DNA of 64,000 nt from CAVVKW01 sp963761705 (GCA_963761705.1 CAVXHK010000001.1:744001-808000); one strand, 5' to 3'; positions 43,592 through 51,810 are shown, counted from the stretch's first letter. Program-made: numbers and translations. Notes: generated by a model not told the origin, from the sequence alone.

Positions 43592-44034
43592 GCTGGGTTT
43601 GTAGCGGGGACGGGAGCCGCGTCAATCGCTGCTCCAAAGGCTCGTCTTGGTTGTCGACAGCGTGCCGGGCTCAGCCGCGGCTTGATGATGCGCTCGAGAC
43701 GCTCGTGCAGTCGGATGCCGACCTTGAGGATTTTCTCCAGGACGCGGGGAGGGAGTGACTTCCGCAATATCCAGTCTGGAACCCATGGTTCCCGGCCGAA
43801 GGCAATTCGAAGACCGCTGAACGCAATCGCAAACCCGAACGGCATCGAGATGCCCGGCACACTCACCGGACTCAGGAATGGCAGCCACAGAAGGATCACG
43901 ATCATGTAGACCCCGCGCCCTTTCAGGATGTCCACGATCTGCCCAATCGTCAGGTTCCCGGCATCCGCCGCAACGAGAACTCTCTTGAGAGCATTTGAGA
44001 TTCTCTCGGGGACGATTTGGATGGACGACGACAT
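43588..44034 (-). CDS. ExoD-like protein with truncated C-terminus
   Basis: About 148 residues from the ATG at 44034. The N-terminal two thirds match ExoD (exopolysaccharide synthesis) proteins: SNALKRVLVAADAGNLTIGQ, GRGVYMIVILLWLPFLSPV, SVPGISMPFGFAIAFSGL, then PWVPDWILRKSLPPRVLEKI and a KVGIRLHERLERIIKPRL helix. Known members continue with two or three more hydrophobic helices, which are missing; the last 25 residues are basic and unlike the family. It may be a decaying gene, or a short variant. It overlaps the phosphodiester glycosidase gene downstream. Confidence 0.7.
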   Translation of the reverse strand: MSSSIQIVPERISNALKRVLVAADAGNLTIGQIVDILKGRGVYMIVILLWLPFLSPVSVPGISMPFGFAIAFSGLRIAFGREPWVPDWILRKSLPPRVLEKILKVGIRLHERLERIIKPRLSPARCRQPRRAFGAAIDAAPVPATNPA

Positions 44035-44298
44035 GGATCGCTTTTCGAGAGCGCGTAGCACGGGCTTGAGGAGTAGGCAAGTATTCGGCGGAAGAATCAG
44101 GGTTTCGCTTTACGCAGAGCGCTGGAACGTGGAACTGCACTTCCCGGTGCGATCGTTGTCAGGACGTAAAGGAGGAATGTCCCGTCAACTCGCGGGAATT
44201 TTAGTCCGTGGCCAGCGTCGATGGCGAGTAATGTGTCAATCTGTAGGACCCCTTCACCGGGAGCAAACGCTTGACGGGGGTGGCGGGGTGGGGGGACC

Positions 44299-45861
44299 TT
44301 GCGGAGGATGGCGGCGAAGTTGGAGCGGCGTTTGGGGTTGATGCCGTTGCTGGCGGTGTCGGTGGGGGGAATCATTGGGTCGGCGTGGTTGTTTGCGCCC
44401 TTGTATGCGGCGCAGATGGCGGGGCCGGCGGCCATTTTTGCCTGGGTGATTGCGGCGGGGGTGGCGTTGTTGCTGGCGCTGGTTTACGCGGAGCTGGGGG
44501 CGGCGTTTCCGGTGGCTGGGGGGCTGGCGAGGTTTTCGTATTTTTCGCACGGGAACATCACGGGATTCGTGGCGGGGATTTCGTGTTGGTTGGGGTACGT
44601 GGCGATTGCGCCGATCGAGGTGCAGGCGATGGTGCGGTATCTGGCGGATGGGCTGCCGTGGCTGTTGGCGGCGGATGGTTCGAAGACATTTTCGACCGCG
44701 GGGATGGTGGTGGCGGCGGCGTTGCTGTTGCTCATGTCGGTGGTGAACCTGATGGGGGTGCGGTGGTTTGGGGAGTCGAACAAATACATCACGCTGTGGA
44801 AGGTGATCGTGCCAGTGGGCATCCCGATTGCGTTGATGAGCGTGTCGTTCGACGGGGGGAATTTTTTCGATCATGGCGGGTTTTTGCCGTTCGGCTGGAA
44901 CGGGGTATTCGCGGCGGTGGCGACGGGCGGGGTGATGTTTGCGATGCTGGGATTTCGGGCGGCGATCGAGCTGGCGGGGGAGGCGAAAAATCCTGGCCGG
45001 GACGTGCCGCTGGCGATCATTGGGTCGGTCCTGATCACGGGGGCGATTTACACATTGATTCAGGTGGGTTTTCTCGGGGCGCTGCCGACGGAGAGCTTGG
45101 CGCTGGGGTGGTCGAAGCTTGCGAGCCACGTGGCGGCGGGGCCGTTTGTCGAGCTGGCGGCGGCGGGGGGGCTGGTGTGGCTGGTGCGGTTGATTTACGT
45201 CGATTCGGTGGTGTCGCCGGGTGGGAGCGGGCTGGTTTTTTGCGCGGCGTCGGCGCGGCTGCCGTACGCGATGGCGCAGAACGGTCAGTTGCCGGGGGTG
45301 TTTGAGCTGCTGAACCGGCGGGGGGTGCCGTGGGTGGCGGTGGCGGTGAACTTTGCGGTCGGGCTGGTGTTTTTTGCGCCTTCGCAGACGTGGCAGACCG
45401 TCGTGAGTTTCATTTCGTCGATTCAGATTTTGTCGCTGGCTTTTGGGCCGCCGGCGCTGCTGGCGTTGCGACGGAGTGCGCCGGGGGTGGATCGTCCGTT
45501 CCGGCTGCCGGCGGCGGATGCCGTGTGCGGGTTGGCTTTCATTACGGCGAACGTGATCGTGTATTGGTGCGGCTGGGAGACGAACCGGGTGAGCCTGGGC
45601 ATGGTGGCGGGGGCGGGGGTGATGTTTGTCGTGGCGAAGAAGGTGACGGCTCCCCGGGAGCCGCTGGATCTGGCGGGCCTGGCGTGGCTGTTGCCGTATG
45701 GGATTGGGTTGGCGGTGGTGTCGGCTCTGGGGAACTTCGGCGGCGGGTTGGGCTGGATTCCGCCGCTGTGGGATCTGGCGGTGGTGGGAGTTTTCAGTTT
45801 GGGGATTTTGGTGCTGTCGCTGCGGTCGCCGGATGCGCGCTTACCGGAGCCGGAGACCTGA
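44299..45861 (+). CDS. APC-family amino acid permease
   Basis: A 520-residue membrane protein with about 12-14 hydrophobic segments. The N-terminal LLAVSVGGIIGSAWLFAPLY carries the GGIIGSGxF-type helix 1 of the APC superfamily; GFRAAIELAGEAKNPGRDVP near residue 222 is the conserved helix 6-7 loop, and WLGYVAIAPIEVQAM and PYAMAQNGQLPGVF are also family-like. It likely imports an amino acid or related compound by proton symport; the substrate cannot be told. It starts about 240 bases downstream of the exoD-like gene in divergent orientation. A GTG or ATG a few codons later is an alternative start. Confidence 0.88.
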   Translation: MRRMAAKLERRLGLMPLLAVSVGGIIGSAWLFAPLYAAQMAGPAAIFAWVIAAGVALLLALVYAELGAAFPVAGGLARFSYFSHGNITGFVAGISCWLGYVAIAPIEVQAMVRYLADGLPWLLAADGSKTFSTAGMVVAAALLLLMSVVNLMGVRWFGESNKYITLWKVIVPVGIPIALMSVSFDGGNFFDHGGFLPFGWNGVFAAVATGGVMFAMLGFRAAIELAGEAKNPGRDVPLAIIGSVLITGAIYTLIQVGFLGALPTESLALGWSKLASHVAAGPFVELAAAGGLVWLVRLIYVDSVVSPGGSGLVFCAASARLPYAMAQNGQLPGVFELLNRRGVPWVAVAVNFAVGLVFFAPSQTWQTVVSFISSIQILSLAFGPPALLALRRSAPGVDRPFRLPAADAVCGLAFITANVIVYWCGWETNRVSLGMVAGAGVMFVVAKKVTAPREPLDLAGLAWLLPYGIGLAVVSALGNFGGGLGWIPPLWDLAVVGVFSLGILVLSLRSPDARLPEPET

Positions 45862-46040
45862 GGAGATTTTGAATCTGGAGCCGTCGCGCTCCAGGTGGCT
45901 GGCGGGTTTCCACGCCGCGAGCTTCTCGACGTCGGAGCGGAAGACATTGCTGAAGATCGCGTTCACCGTCTTCACCGCCGAGCGCCCGTCGCGCAGGGTC
46001 AGGCGACAAATTGTGGCTGCATTCTGTCGATCACATCCGT
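45841..46040 (-). pseudogene. C-terminal remnant of an unrecognised gene
   Basis: The minus frame ending with TAA at 45841-45843 reads RLTLRDGRSAVKTVNAIFSN, then VFRSDVEKLAAWKPASHLER and a short end, with plausible coding composition but no start codon. It looks like the C-terminus of a gene whose front has been lost at the edge of the mobile-looking region further right. I do not recognise the family. Confidence 0.3.
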
Positions 46041-46303
46041 GTAGGCTGGAAATCGATGGTCGGAGCCCACGTGTCGTTATGAAGGACCGCCCCCCTCGAC
46101 GAAGGTTTCGGAGGTCAGGGGTGGGGTCGCTTGGTCAGAGCGCGGATTTGCTCGCCCGATGATGGGTCGTTGCAACGAAACGACCCCGTCCTGGCGAGCC
46201 GTCAGGAAAAAGGAGCAACCCGATTCGTGCTGGTCAGGAATAATCGACTGACCCGATTCACAGCAGCCGTGACGGGCGAAATAAATCTTGCTACCTCTCG
46301 GTT
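45862..46303. other. 442-base intergenic stretch with repeat debris
   Basis: Beyond the possible gene remnant, this stretch holds a 28-base match to the reverse complement of 50349-50377 (46070-46097), a 37-base direct match to 49436-49473 (46113-46149), and an 8-bp hairpin (GGGTCGTT 46164-46171 with AACGACCC 46179-46186). CCCGATTC occurs twice at about 46220 and 46255. It forms the left border of the methylase island. Confidence 0.5.
46113..46149 (+). repeat. Direct repeat flanking the methylase island, left copy
   Basis: GGTCAGGGGTGGGGTCGCTT followed by GGTCAGAGCGCGGATTT matches 49436-49473 at about nine of ten positions with one gap. Read on the minus strand it encodes IRALTKRPHP, a degenerate version of the heptad-repeat ORF at 49373-49651. 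Confidence 0.6.
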
Positions 46304-47218
46304 GTGAAAAAAATCAGGCACCTCAGTCCATTACGTTACCCAGGAGGCAAGGCCAGTCTGGCCGGCTTTCTGGAAGATGTGATTGACCTTAACGATCTGA
46401 GGAGTTGCCGATATTTCGAGCCCTATGCCGGGGGAGCCGGGGCGGCCCTTACACTGCTCGAACGCAATGTGGTGGACGAAGTCCACATCAACGATGCCGA
46501 CCCGCGGGTTTTCGCATTCTGGAACTCTATCGTGAATGAAACCGAACACTTCGTCGACCGAGTGCTTGCGGTTCCTCTGGACATCGACGAGTGGCACCGA
46601 CAAAGGGCGGTCTGCGCGACTCCGAGCGCTTTTCGTGCCTTCGATGTAGGATTCTCCGCCTTTTACATGAACCGATGCAATCGCTCAGGTGTATTGACCG
46701 GTGCGGGGCCCATTGGCGGATTGCAGCAGGCCGGAAAGTGGAGACTGGACGCCCGATTCAGCCGGGAAGAACTAGCGCAACGAATACGTCGCGTAGGGGC
46801 GAAGCGCGATCAGATACGCCTTTACGGAAAAGACGCGATCGATTTCCTTAAATGCTCGTTGCCTTCCGGAAGAGCGCGCCGCAAAGTCTTCGTCTATCTT
46901 GATCCTCCCTACGTTAACAATGGACAAAGGCTCTATTTGAACGCGTACCAGCACGGAGATCACGGAGACATCGCCCGCTACCTTTCAGATCAGAAAGTCC
47001 TTCCATGGCTGATTTCTTACGACGATGCCGAGTTGATTAGGGGGCTTTACAAACAGCATCGTATCTTCAAGCTGCCCATTCGCTATTCTCTTCAAGAGAA
47101 AAAATCGGCTTCCGAGCTGATCATTTCACCAGAGGGCATAATTTTGCCGCGTTCGGTGGAAGTCCACGGAATCCGAAGCTCATTCTATCAACCCGCAAAT
47201 CACCATGAGCCAGCCTAA
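46304..47218 (+). CDS. D12-class DNA adenine N6-methyltransferase
   Basis: A 304-residue Dam-like methylase starting at GTG 46304. Motifs: LRYPGGKAS at 10-18, the SAM loop FEPYAGGAG at 38-46, FYMNRCNRSG at 120-129, and catalytic DPPY at 200-203. It should methylate adenine N6 in a short site. GC content and codon use are visibly lower than in the flanking genes, suggesting transfer. Its 3' end overlaps the next gene by 14 bases. Together with the ParB-like and nuclease-like genes it may form a restriction-modification or phage-defence unit. Confidence 0.88.
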   Translation: MKKIRHLSPLRYPGGKASLAGFLEDVIDLNDLRSCRYFEPYAGGAGAALTLLERNVVDEVHINDADPRVFAFWNSIVNETEHFVDRVLAVPLDIDEWHRQRAVCATPSAFRAFDVGFSAFYMNRCNRSGVLTGAGPIGGLQQAGKWRLDARFSREELAQRIRRVGAKRDQIRLYGKDAIDFLKCSLPSGRARRKVFVYLDPPYVNNGQRLYLNAYQHGDHGDIARYLSDQKVLPWLISYDDAELIRGLYKQHRIFKLPIRYSLQEKKSASELIISPEGIILPRSVEVHGIRSSFYQPANHHEPA

Positions 47219-48299
47219 AGAACTTCCAGTTTCCGAACTCCATTTCGACTGGAAGAACCCCCGCCTTGTTGAGTTTGGGATTAAGCGCTCTACGCCCGAG
47301 CCCGAGATCCTGAAAATCCTATGGGATGCCATGGATGTGATGGAACTGGTCTTGTCGATCGCATCCAGCGGTTATTTTCCTCACGAGCCGCTCATCGTAG
47401 CGGAAGAGAACGGCGAACACGTCGTGCTCGAAGGGAACCGGCGTCTGGCCGCTCTCAAGGTTCTTACAATCGATGGGCTCGCAACAGCGAACAAATGGCA
47501 AATTCCAGAAGTTGCTCCGAACATTAGAGATGGGCTAGAGCGCGTCCCGGTAATATTTCAGAGTCGGGAAGACTCATGGAAATATCTAGGCTTCAAGCAT
47601 GTTAACGGACCGGCTAAATGGACGAGCTATGCCAAGGCGAAATACATCGCCCAAGTGCATCGCGAATATGAGGTGCCATTGCAGGAAATCGCCCGCCAAA
47701 TTGGCGATGGACACAAAACAGTTCAACGCCTTTATCGCGGATTGATGGTTCTGGAACAGGCCGAGAACGAAGCCTCATACGATCCCGCGAGTCGATATAC
47801 GCCCCGTATATTCTTTTCTCATCTCTATACGGGCCTAGATAAGCCCGGTTTTTCTGAGTTTCTCGAACTGGCGCCTCAGGAGGATGAAAATCCCCGTCCG
47901 GTTGCCGCTTCTAAAATGAAAGAACTCCGGGAGGTTTGCGTGTGGCTTTTCGGGGATAAGAGAGAAGACGCGCCACCAGTAATCAAGTCGCAGAATCCTG
48001 ACCTTAAGCAACTCGATGCGGTTTTGCTAAACCGCGAGGCATTGTTGGCCCTCCGGGCAGGGGAGGAGCTCAGCAATGCTTATGAACTTAGTCGGCCAAC
48101 CGGGGCGGTTTTGGAAGAGGCGCTTCTGGCGGCTAAGCGCGAGCTTATGCGGGCGAAGTCCTTTATCTCGACCGGATATGATAAATCGGAAACGATGTTG
48201 AGAACTGCGGGGTCGGTCGCAAATCTCGCCGATTCGGTTTATTCAGAAATGGATCGAATCCGATCGGGAAAAGTAATACCTCAGCGGATTGCGGACTAG
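47205..48299 (+). CDS. ParB/sulfiredoxin-like domain protein
   Basis: A 364-residue protein with an N-terminal ParB-like domain: ELHFDWKNPRLVEFG near residue 11, GYFPHEPLIVAEENGEHVVL near 57 and EGNRRLAALK at 76-85, a variant of the GERRxRA box that in ParB binds CTP. A helix-turn-helix-like segment lies near residues 155-180 (LQEIARQIGDGHKTVQRLYR). The last 150 residues are helical and not recognised. In defence islands ParB-like proteins often pair with methylases or nucleases. Overlap with the methylase and a 12-base gap to the next gene support one operon. Its biochemical role is unknown. Confidence 0.78.
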   Translation: MSQPKELPVSELHFDWKNPRLVEFGIKRSTPEPEILKILWDAMDVMELVLSIASSGYFPHEPLIVAEENGEHVVLEGNRRLAALKVLTIDGLATANKWQIPEVAPNIRDGLERVPVIFQSREDSWKYLGFKHVNGPAKWTSYAKAKYIAQVHREYEVPLQEIARQIGDGHKTVQRLYRGLMVLEQAENEASYDPASRYTPRIFFSHLYTGLDKPGFSEFLELAPQEDENPRPVAASKMKELREVCVWLFGDKREDAPPVIKSQNPDLKQLDAVLLNREALLALRAGEELSNAYELSRPTGAVLEEALLAAKRELMRAKSFISTGYDKSETMLRTAGSVANLADSVYSEMDRIRSGKVIPQRIAD

Positions 48300-48311
48300 C
48301 CCCGTCGGAGC

Positions 48312-49244
48312 ATGGCTTTCAAACTTCCGAATCGACCATCACCGCGCCCATCCTCCCACGAGTTGGCGGATTTCGCGGAGTTATTGGCATTGGTTCGGGG
48401 CCGTTGTTCAGCAACTGAGATTCAGCGCTATCTTGGGCGGATCGATGAAAACGACAATAACGTAGGCATCGAGGACGATGATTTGGAGAACGAATCTATA
48501 TCCGACGCTATGATGACCGAGATTGGCTATCGCTTAATAGCCTGCCCGGAAGGCTATCCCTTCGTAACCGACCCAACAGGGTCGATCCTAGAGCGCAGAG
48601 ATGACACTGCCTCGGTGAAAGACCTCATATATCGATTCCTGCTATTCGCAACCAGGCTCAGCATGCGCAATGAGAAGGTTCAAGGAGGTATTGATGGGAC
48701 GCAAGTGATGGAGGAGTTGGGAGCAGTCGTGCTGCAGTCTTTTCTCGGGACGAAGGCTAGGGCGGAGGTCTTCGGGACCGCCCGACACGGTGGCTTTCCA
48801 TCAAAGATCGATGCGCTATGCCGATCTTTGGAGGAGGGGGGGAGGTTTCAGAACATCGATTCTGGCCAATTAAACGCTAACGACGATGGCCTAGATGTAG
48901 TTGGTTGGATTCCGTTCCCCGACAAACTACCCGGAAAGCTCTGTGTGTTTGGTCAATGCAAAACCGGCACATCATGGCGCGACCATCTACATCGACTCGA
49001 TCCACCAGGTCTCGTGAAGCGCTGGATGTCAGGCACATTAGTGGTTGATCCTATGAAAGCCTATTTCATCGCGGAGTCCGCTGACCGCTCACAATGGAAT
49101 GGTGCTTGCATTTACGGAGGAATACTCTTCGACCGGTGCAGGATCGCCAATTTGGCTGAGAACCTTGAAGCCGAACTCTTGGATCGCACGAAGACATGGA
49201 CGGATGCCGCTTCTCAGAGGCTTTCCGACTGGGAGTGGAGTTAG
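48312..49244 (+). CDS. Putative PD-(D/E)XK-type nuclease
   Basis: A 310-residue soluble protein with no close relative that I recognise. Residues 135-217 fit a restriction-nuclease core: E135 in EELGAVVLQSFLG (helix), D195 in DDGLDVVGW, and Q215-C216-K217 in VFGQCKTG, that is, D followed about 20 residues later by QxK. This resembles Mrr-like and other PD-(D/E)XK enzymes. The N-terminal 130 residues are acidic and may recognise DNA or a partner. As third gene after an adenine methylase and a ParB-like protein, it is best explained as the cutting part of a restriction-like system. The assignment rests on motif reading. Confidence 0.55.
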   Translation: MAFKLPNRPSPRPSSHELADFAELLALVRGRCSATEIQRYLGRIDENDNNVGIEDDDLENESISDAMMTEIGYRLIACPEGYPFVTDPTGSILERRDDTASVKDLIYRFLLFATRLSMRNEKVQGGIDGTQVMEELGAVVLQSFLGTKARAEVFGTARHGGFPSKIDALCRSLEEGGRFQNIDSGQLNANDDGLDVVGWIPFPDKLPGKLCVFGQCKTGTSWRDHLHRLDPPGLVKRWMSGTLVVDPMKAYFIAESADRSQWNGACIYGGILFDRCRIANLAENLEAELLDRTKTWTDAASQRLSDWEWS

Positions 49245-49372
49245 TTAAGGCGGAGGGGCAAGGAAGGGTTCGGTCCTGAATGGCGTTGAGATTGGGCGCA
49301 TGCCAGCGGGGTCAGTCGATCACCTCCGACAAGTCAGCTCCGATTCTGGCGACGTGGGTCGGTCATCTGTTC

Positions 49373-49651
49373 TCACCGAGCGTGGATTCCGGAGTTCAGC
49401 GTTGGGATTCGGCTGGTCGTCACGGAGAATTGTGTGGTCAGGGGGTGGGATCGCTTGGTCAGCACGCGGATTTTGCCGGTCAACCTCGGGAAGTCATTGG
49501 TCATCGTCTGGATTTGCCCGGACATCACCTGCGAGTGCGAGGTCATCGTCGAGAAATGCTCGGTCATCGCGGGGAAGTGCGAGGTTACCGTCAATGAGTG
49601 CTCGGTCATCACCGAGAAGTGCGTGGTCATCACGTGGATTCGGTCGGTCAT
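49373..49651 (-). CDS. Heptad-repeat small protein (possible coiled coil)
   Basis: A 92-residue frame made of 13 consecutive seven-residue units such as MTDRIHV, MTTHFSV, MTEHSLT, MTEHFST, MTNDFPR and LTGKIRV. Met or Leu at position 1 and Phe or Ile at position 5 give the 4-3 spacing of a coiled coil. Each unit is one 21-base DNA repeat with third-position variation, so the amino-acid pattern is better kept than the DNA, which argues for selection on this frame. There is no obvious ribosome-binding site, and the opposite strand is also open, so it may be non-coding. A degenerate copy lies at 46113-46149. Confidence 0.4.
   Translation of the reverse strand: MTDRIHVMTTHFSVMTEHSLTVTSHFPAMTEHFSTMTSHSQVMSGQIQTMTNDFPRLTGKIRVLTKRSHPLTTQFSVTTSRIPTLNSGIHAR
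49436..49473 (+). repeat. Direct repeat flanking the methylase island, right copy
   Basis: Counterpart of the repeat at 46113-46149, embedded in the heptad-repeat region. The two copies lie 3.3 kb apart on either side of the three-gene methylase unit. Confidence 0.6.
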
Positions 49652-49778
49652 CGCGTGGATCTGAGTAGGCGGCGGGGTGGGGGCGTGAGGTTTTTGTTCG
49701 CTGGCAGTTTATATTTGATTGAACGAAACGGGCGGCGGGTGGTAGGACGCTGACAATTCAAGCCAAAAACTACTGATC

Positions 49779-50459
49779 ATGAGCGAAATACCCGAAGCAA
49801 AAACGAAGGCCCGGCGGAAGCAGGCGGAGCAGGATCAACAGATTGCGAACGACATCACCGCGGCGCTGACGCTGATGGAAACGACGCGGGACGATGCGGA
49901 TCTTCAGACGGAGCTGGCTCCGATGGGTTACGACGAGGCGTCCCTCGACGAAGCGATCGAGAATCTGCACGCGCCGGCGCAGGCGGCTTACGAGGCGCGG
50001 GCGGCGGCGATGGGGAAGGCGGATTCGGCGCAGGACCTCTTGGACGAGGCGGTGATGGCGGAGCGGCAGGATTTCACCGATTACCGCGAAATCTCCCGAG
50101 CGATCTTCACGGAGCCGGCGGATAAGACCGCTCTGGGACTGAAGGGCACGTTGGTGAAGGATTTGCAGAAGTTCCTGACGGCGGCGAAGGCGTCCTACTC
50201 GGCGGGGAAGAAGGCTCCCTACACGGAGAAATTGACGAAGCGGGGTTACTCCCCGGCGCGGATCGACGCGGAGCTGGCGGGGAAACTGGGGGTCAGGGAA
50301 ACTGGGGGTCAGTGTGCAAAAAGCAATTTTTGGAGCCCCGAGGCGCGGAGGAGGGTCGGTCCTTCACATCGACACATTTGGTGGGTCGAGTGCGATTCTC
50401 GGGGTTGTTCTGATGGTTGTTTGAGCCGGCTGATCTCGGTGCAAATCCCAAGACGATGA
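49779..50459 (+). CDS. Hypothetical helical protein, C-terminus altered by a duplication
   Basis: The first 170 residues are a helical, charged sequence with repeated patterns (IANDITAALTLMETTRDDAD, LAPMGYDEASLDEAIENLHA, TEKLTKRGYSPARIDAELAG) and no recognised domain. At 50280-50311 the 16-base unit GGGAAACTGGGGGTCA occurs twice in tandem. As 16 is not a multiple of three, the duplication shifts the frame, and everything after residue 172 is a Cys/Arg-rich tail unlike the rest. The original end was probably lost together with the arrival of the repeat sequence at about 50312-50400. Function unknown. Confidence 0.6.
   Translation: MSEIPEAKTKARRKQAEQDQQIANDITAALTLMETTRDDADLQTELAPMGYDEASLDEAIENLHAPAQAAYEARAAAMGKADSAQDLLDEAVMAERQDFTDYREISRAIFTEPADKTALGLKGTLVKDLQKFLTAAKASYSAGKKAPYTEKLTKRGYSPARIDAELAGKLGVRETGGQCAKSNFWSPEARRRVGPSHRHIWWVECDSRGCSDGCLSRLISVQIPRR
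50280..50311 (+). repeat. Tandem duplication of a 16-base unit
   Basis: GGGAAACTGGGGGTCA at 50280-50295 is repeated exactly at 50296-50311 inside the hypothetical helical protein gene, shifting its frame. Confidence 0.95.
50349..50377 (-). repeat. Inverted counterpart of the 46070-46097 repeat
   Basis: On the minus strand GTGTCGATGTGAAGGACCG followed by ACCCTCCT resembles the plus-strand GTGTCGTTATGAAGGACCG at 46071-46089 and its flank. About 24 of 28 positions agree. It probably belongs to an interspersed repeat. Confidence 0.45.
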
Positions 50460-50600
50460 TCCGCCCGACCTCGGAATTGATCCATCGAGTCACGGTTCGA
50501 ATCCAGAAATATAAGTCGTTGATTCCTCGAGTTGAGGTCTCCTTGGTTGGGGCAATGACGGCGGCTTGACCGGGTGGGGGCTTTCTCGTTTGCTCGGGAG

Positions 50601-51485
50601 ATGAGTCGGAAAGGTATCCTCTTGGCGGGCGGAGCGGGGAGTCGACTCGATCCGCTCACCCGCATCGTCTGCAAACAGCTGCTGCCGGTCTACGACAAGC
50701 CGATGATCTACTACCCGCTGAGCACGCTGATGCTGGGTGGCATCCGCGAGGTGCTCATCATCTCGACGCCAAAGGACCTGCCGATGATCGAGGCGCTGCT
50801 GGGCGACGGGTCGCACCTCGGGATGAAGCTGGATTACGCGGTGCAGCCGGAGCCAAAGGGGATCGCGCAAGCGTTTCTCATCGGGGAAACTTTTCTCGCC
50901 GGCGACGGGGTGGCGCTCGCTCTGGGCGATAATATTTTCCACGGCAATTTGGATTTCTTCCGGCGAGCTCTGGAGCGCAAGACGGGGGGATGCATCTTCG
51001 CGTGTCCGGTGCGGGATCCGGAGCGGTATGGCGTGATCGAATTTGACGTGGACGGACGCGCGATCAGCATCGAGGAGAAGCCGAAGGTGCCGCGGAGTCA
51101 CTACGCGGTGCCGGGTTTGTATTGCTACGACGGGGAGGTCGTGGAGATCGCGCGGGGTCTGGCCCCGTCGGCTCGCGGGGAGGTGGAGATCACCGACGTG
51201 AACACCACGTACCTCCGGCGGGGCGATCTCCGGGTCGAAGTCGTCGGGCGCGGCTTGGCGTGGTTGGACACCGGGACGCACGAGAGCCTGCTGGAGGCGT
51301 CGAACTACATGGCGACGCTGCGTCACCGGCAGGGTGTGATGGTGGCGTGCATCGAAGAGGTGGCGTTCGAGATGGGATTCATCGACCGGGCGGGCCTGAC
51401 TTCGGTGGCGGAGGCGTTGCCGCAGAACGACTATCGGCGGTATCTCGAAGGGATCGGGGCGGTGCCGAGCGGGTCGATCTCGTAG
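50601..51485 (+). CDS. rfbA: Glucose-1-phosphate thymidylyltransferase
   Basis: A 294-residue nucleotidyltransferase from the ATG at 50601, preceded by GGGAG; the upstream in-frame start is less good. Motifs: LLAGGAGSRLDPLTRIVCKQ with the signature nucleotide loop, LLPVYDKPMIYYPLSTLMLG, VALALGDNIFHGNLDFF (metal-binding Asp), and VIEFDVDGRAISIEEKPKVP. It joins glucose-1-phosphate to dTTP, the first step of dTDP-rhamnose synthesis for surface polysaccharides. The rest of the rml set is not in the window, though a cupin at 57702-58448 resembles RmlC. It stands alone. Confidence 0.95.
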   Translation: MSRKGILLAGGAGSRLDPLTRIVCKQLLPVYDKPMIYYPLSTLMLGGIREVLIISTPKDLPMIEALLGDGSHLGMKLDYAVQPEPKGIAQAFLIGETFLAGDGVALALGDNIFHGNLDFFRRALERKTGGCIFACPVRDPERYGVIEFDVDGRAISIEEKPKVPRSHYAVPGLYCYDGEVVEIARGLAPSARGEVEITDVNTTYLRRGDLRVEVVGRGLAWLDTGTHESLLEASNYMATLRHRQGVMVACIEEVAFEMGFIDRAGLTSVAEALPQNDYRRYLEGIGAVPSGSIS

Positions 51486-51590
51486 CGGGCGGGTTTAAAT
51501 TTGCGCTTGCGCGGGTCGGTGGGTCAGAGCAGGGTGACGATCCGCCTCATAACCAAACCGGGGCTGGAAGAAAGTAGGTGAAATAAGTTC

Positions 51591-51794
51591 ATGCCGGAAG
51601 TTACCGTTCGAAAAGGAGAGCCCATTGACCGCGCACTCAAGCGCCTGAAGTCCAAATTGGAGACCGAAGGAGTGCTGGAAGAAGTGCGTCGTCTACGTGC
51701 GTTCGAGACGCCGACGCAGAAAATGCGTCGCAAAGCGAAGTCTAACGCGAAGAAGGCCAAGATGAAGTTCCGCTTCAATTTCAACCTGAACTAA
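51591..51794 (+). CDS. rpsU: 30S ribosomal protein S21
   Basis: A 67-residue basic protein with the bS21 pattern: MPEVTVRKGEPIDRALKRLK followed by VLEEVRRLRAFETPTQKMRR and a Lys-rich end. Length is right for the family. Its position between rfbA and an epimerase gene is unremarkable. Confidence 0.93.
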   Translation: MPEVTVRKGEPIDRALKRLKSKLETEGVLEEVRRLRAFETPTQKMRRKAKSNAKKAKMKFRFNFNLN

Positions 51795-51810
51795 TTTTCA
51801 GGCGCCCGCT

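Larger units (their letters stand above)
49245..49778. other. Low-complexity intergenic stretch with 21-bp repeats
   Basis: The 534 bases between the nuclease-like gene and the next gene consist mainly of a degenerate 21-base tandem repeat (about 49373-49660) built on GGTCATC followed by 14 variable bases. All three frames on both strands are partly open there because 21 is a multiple of three. Confidence 0.7.

Noticed and set aside
49373..49660. The 21-base repeats as a CRISPR array
   Set aside because: Units are contiguous without spacers, degenerate, and in register with codons.
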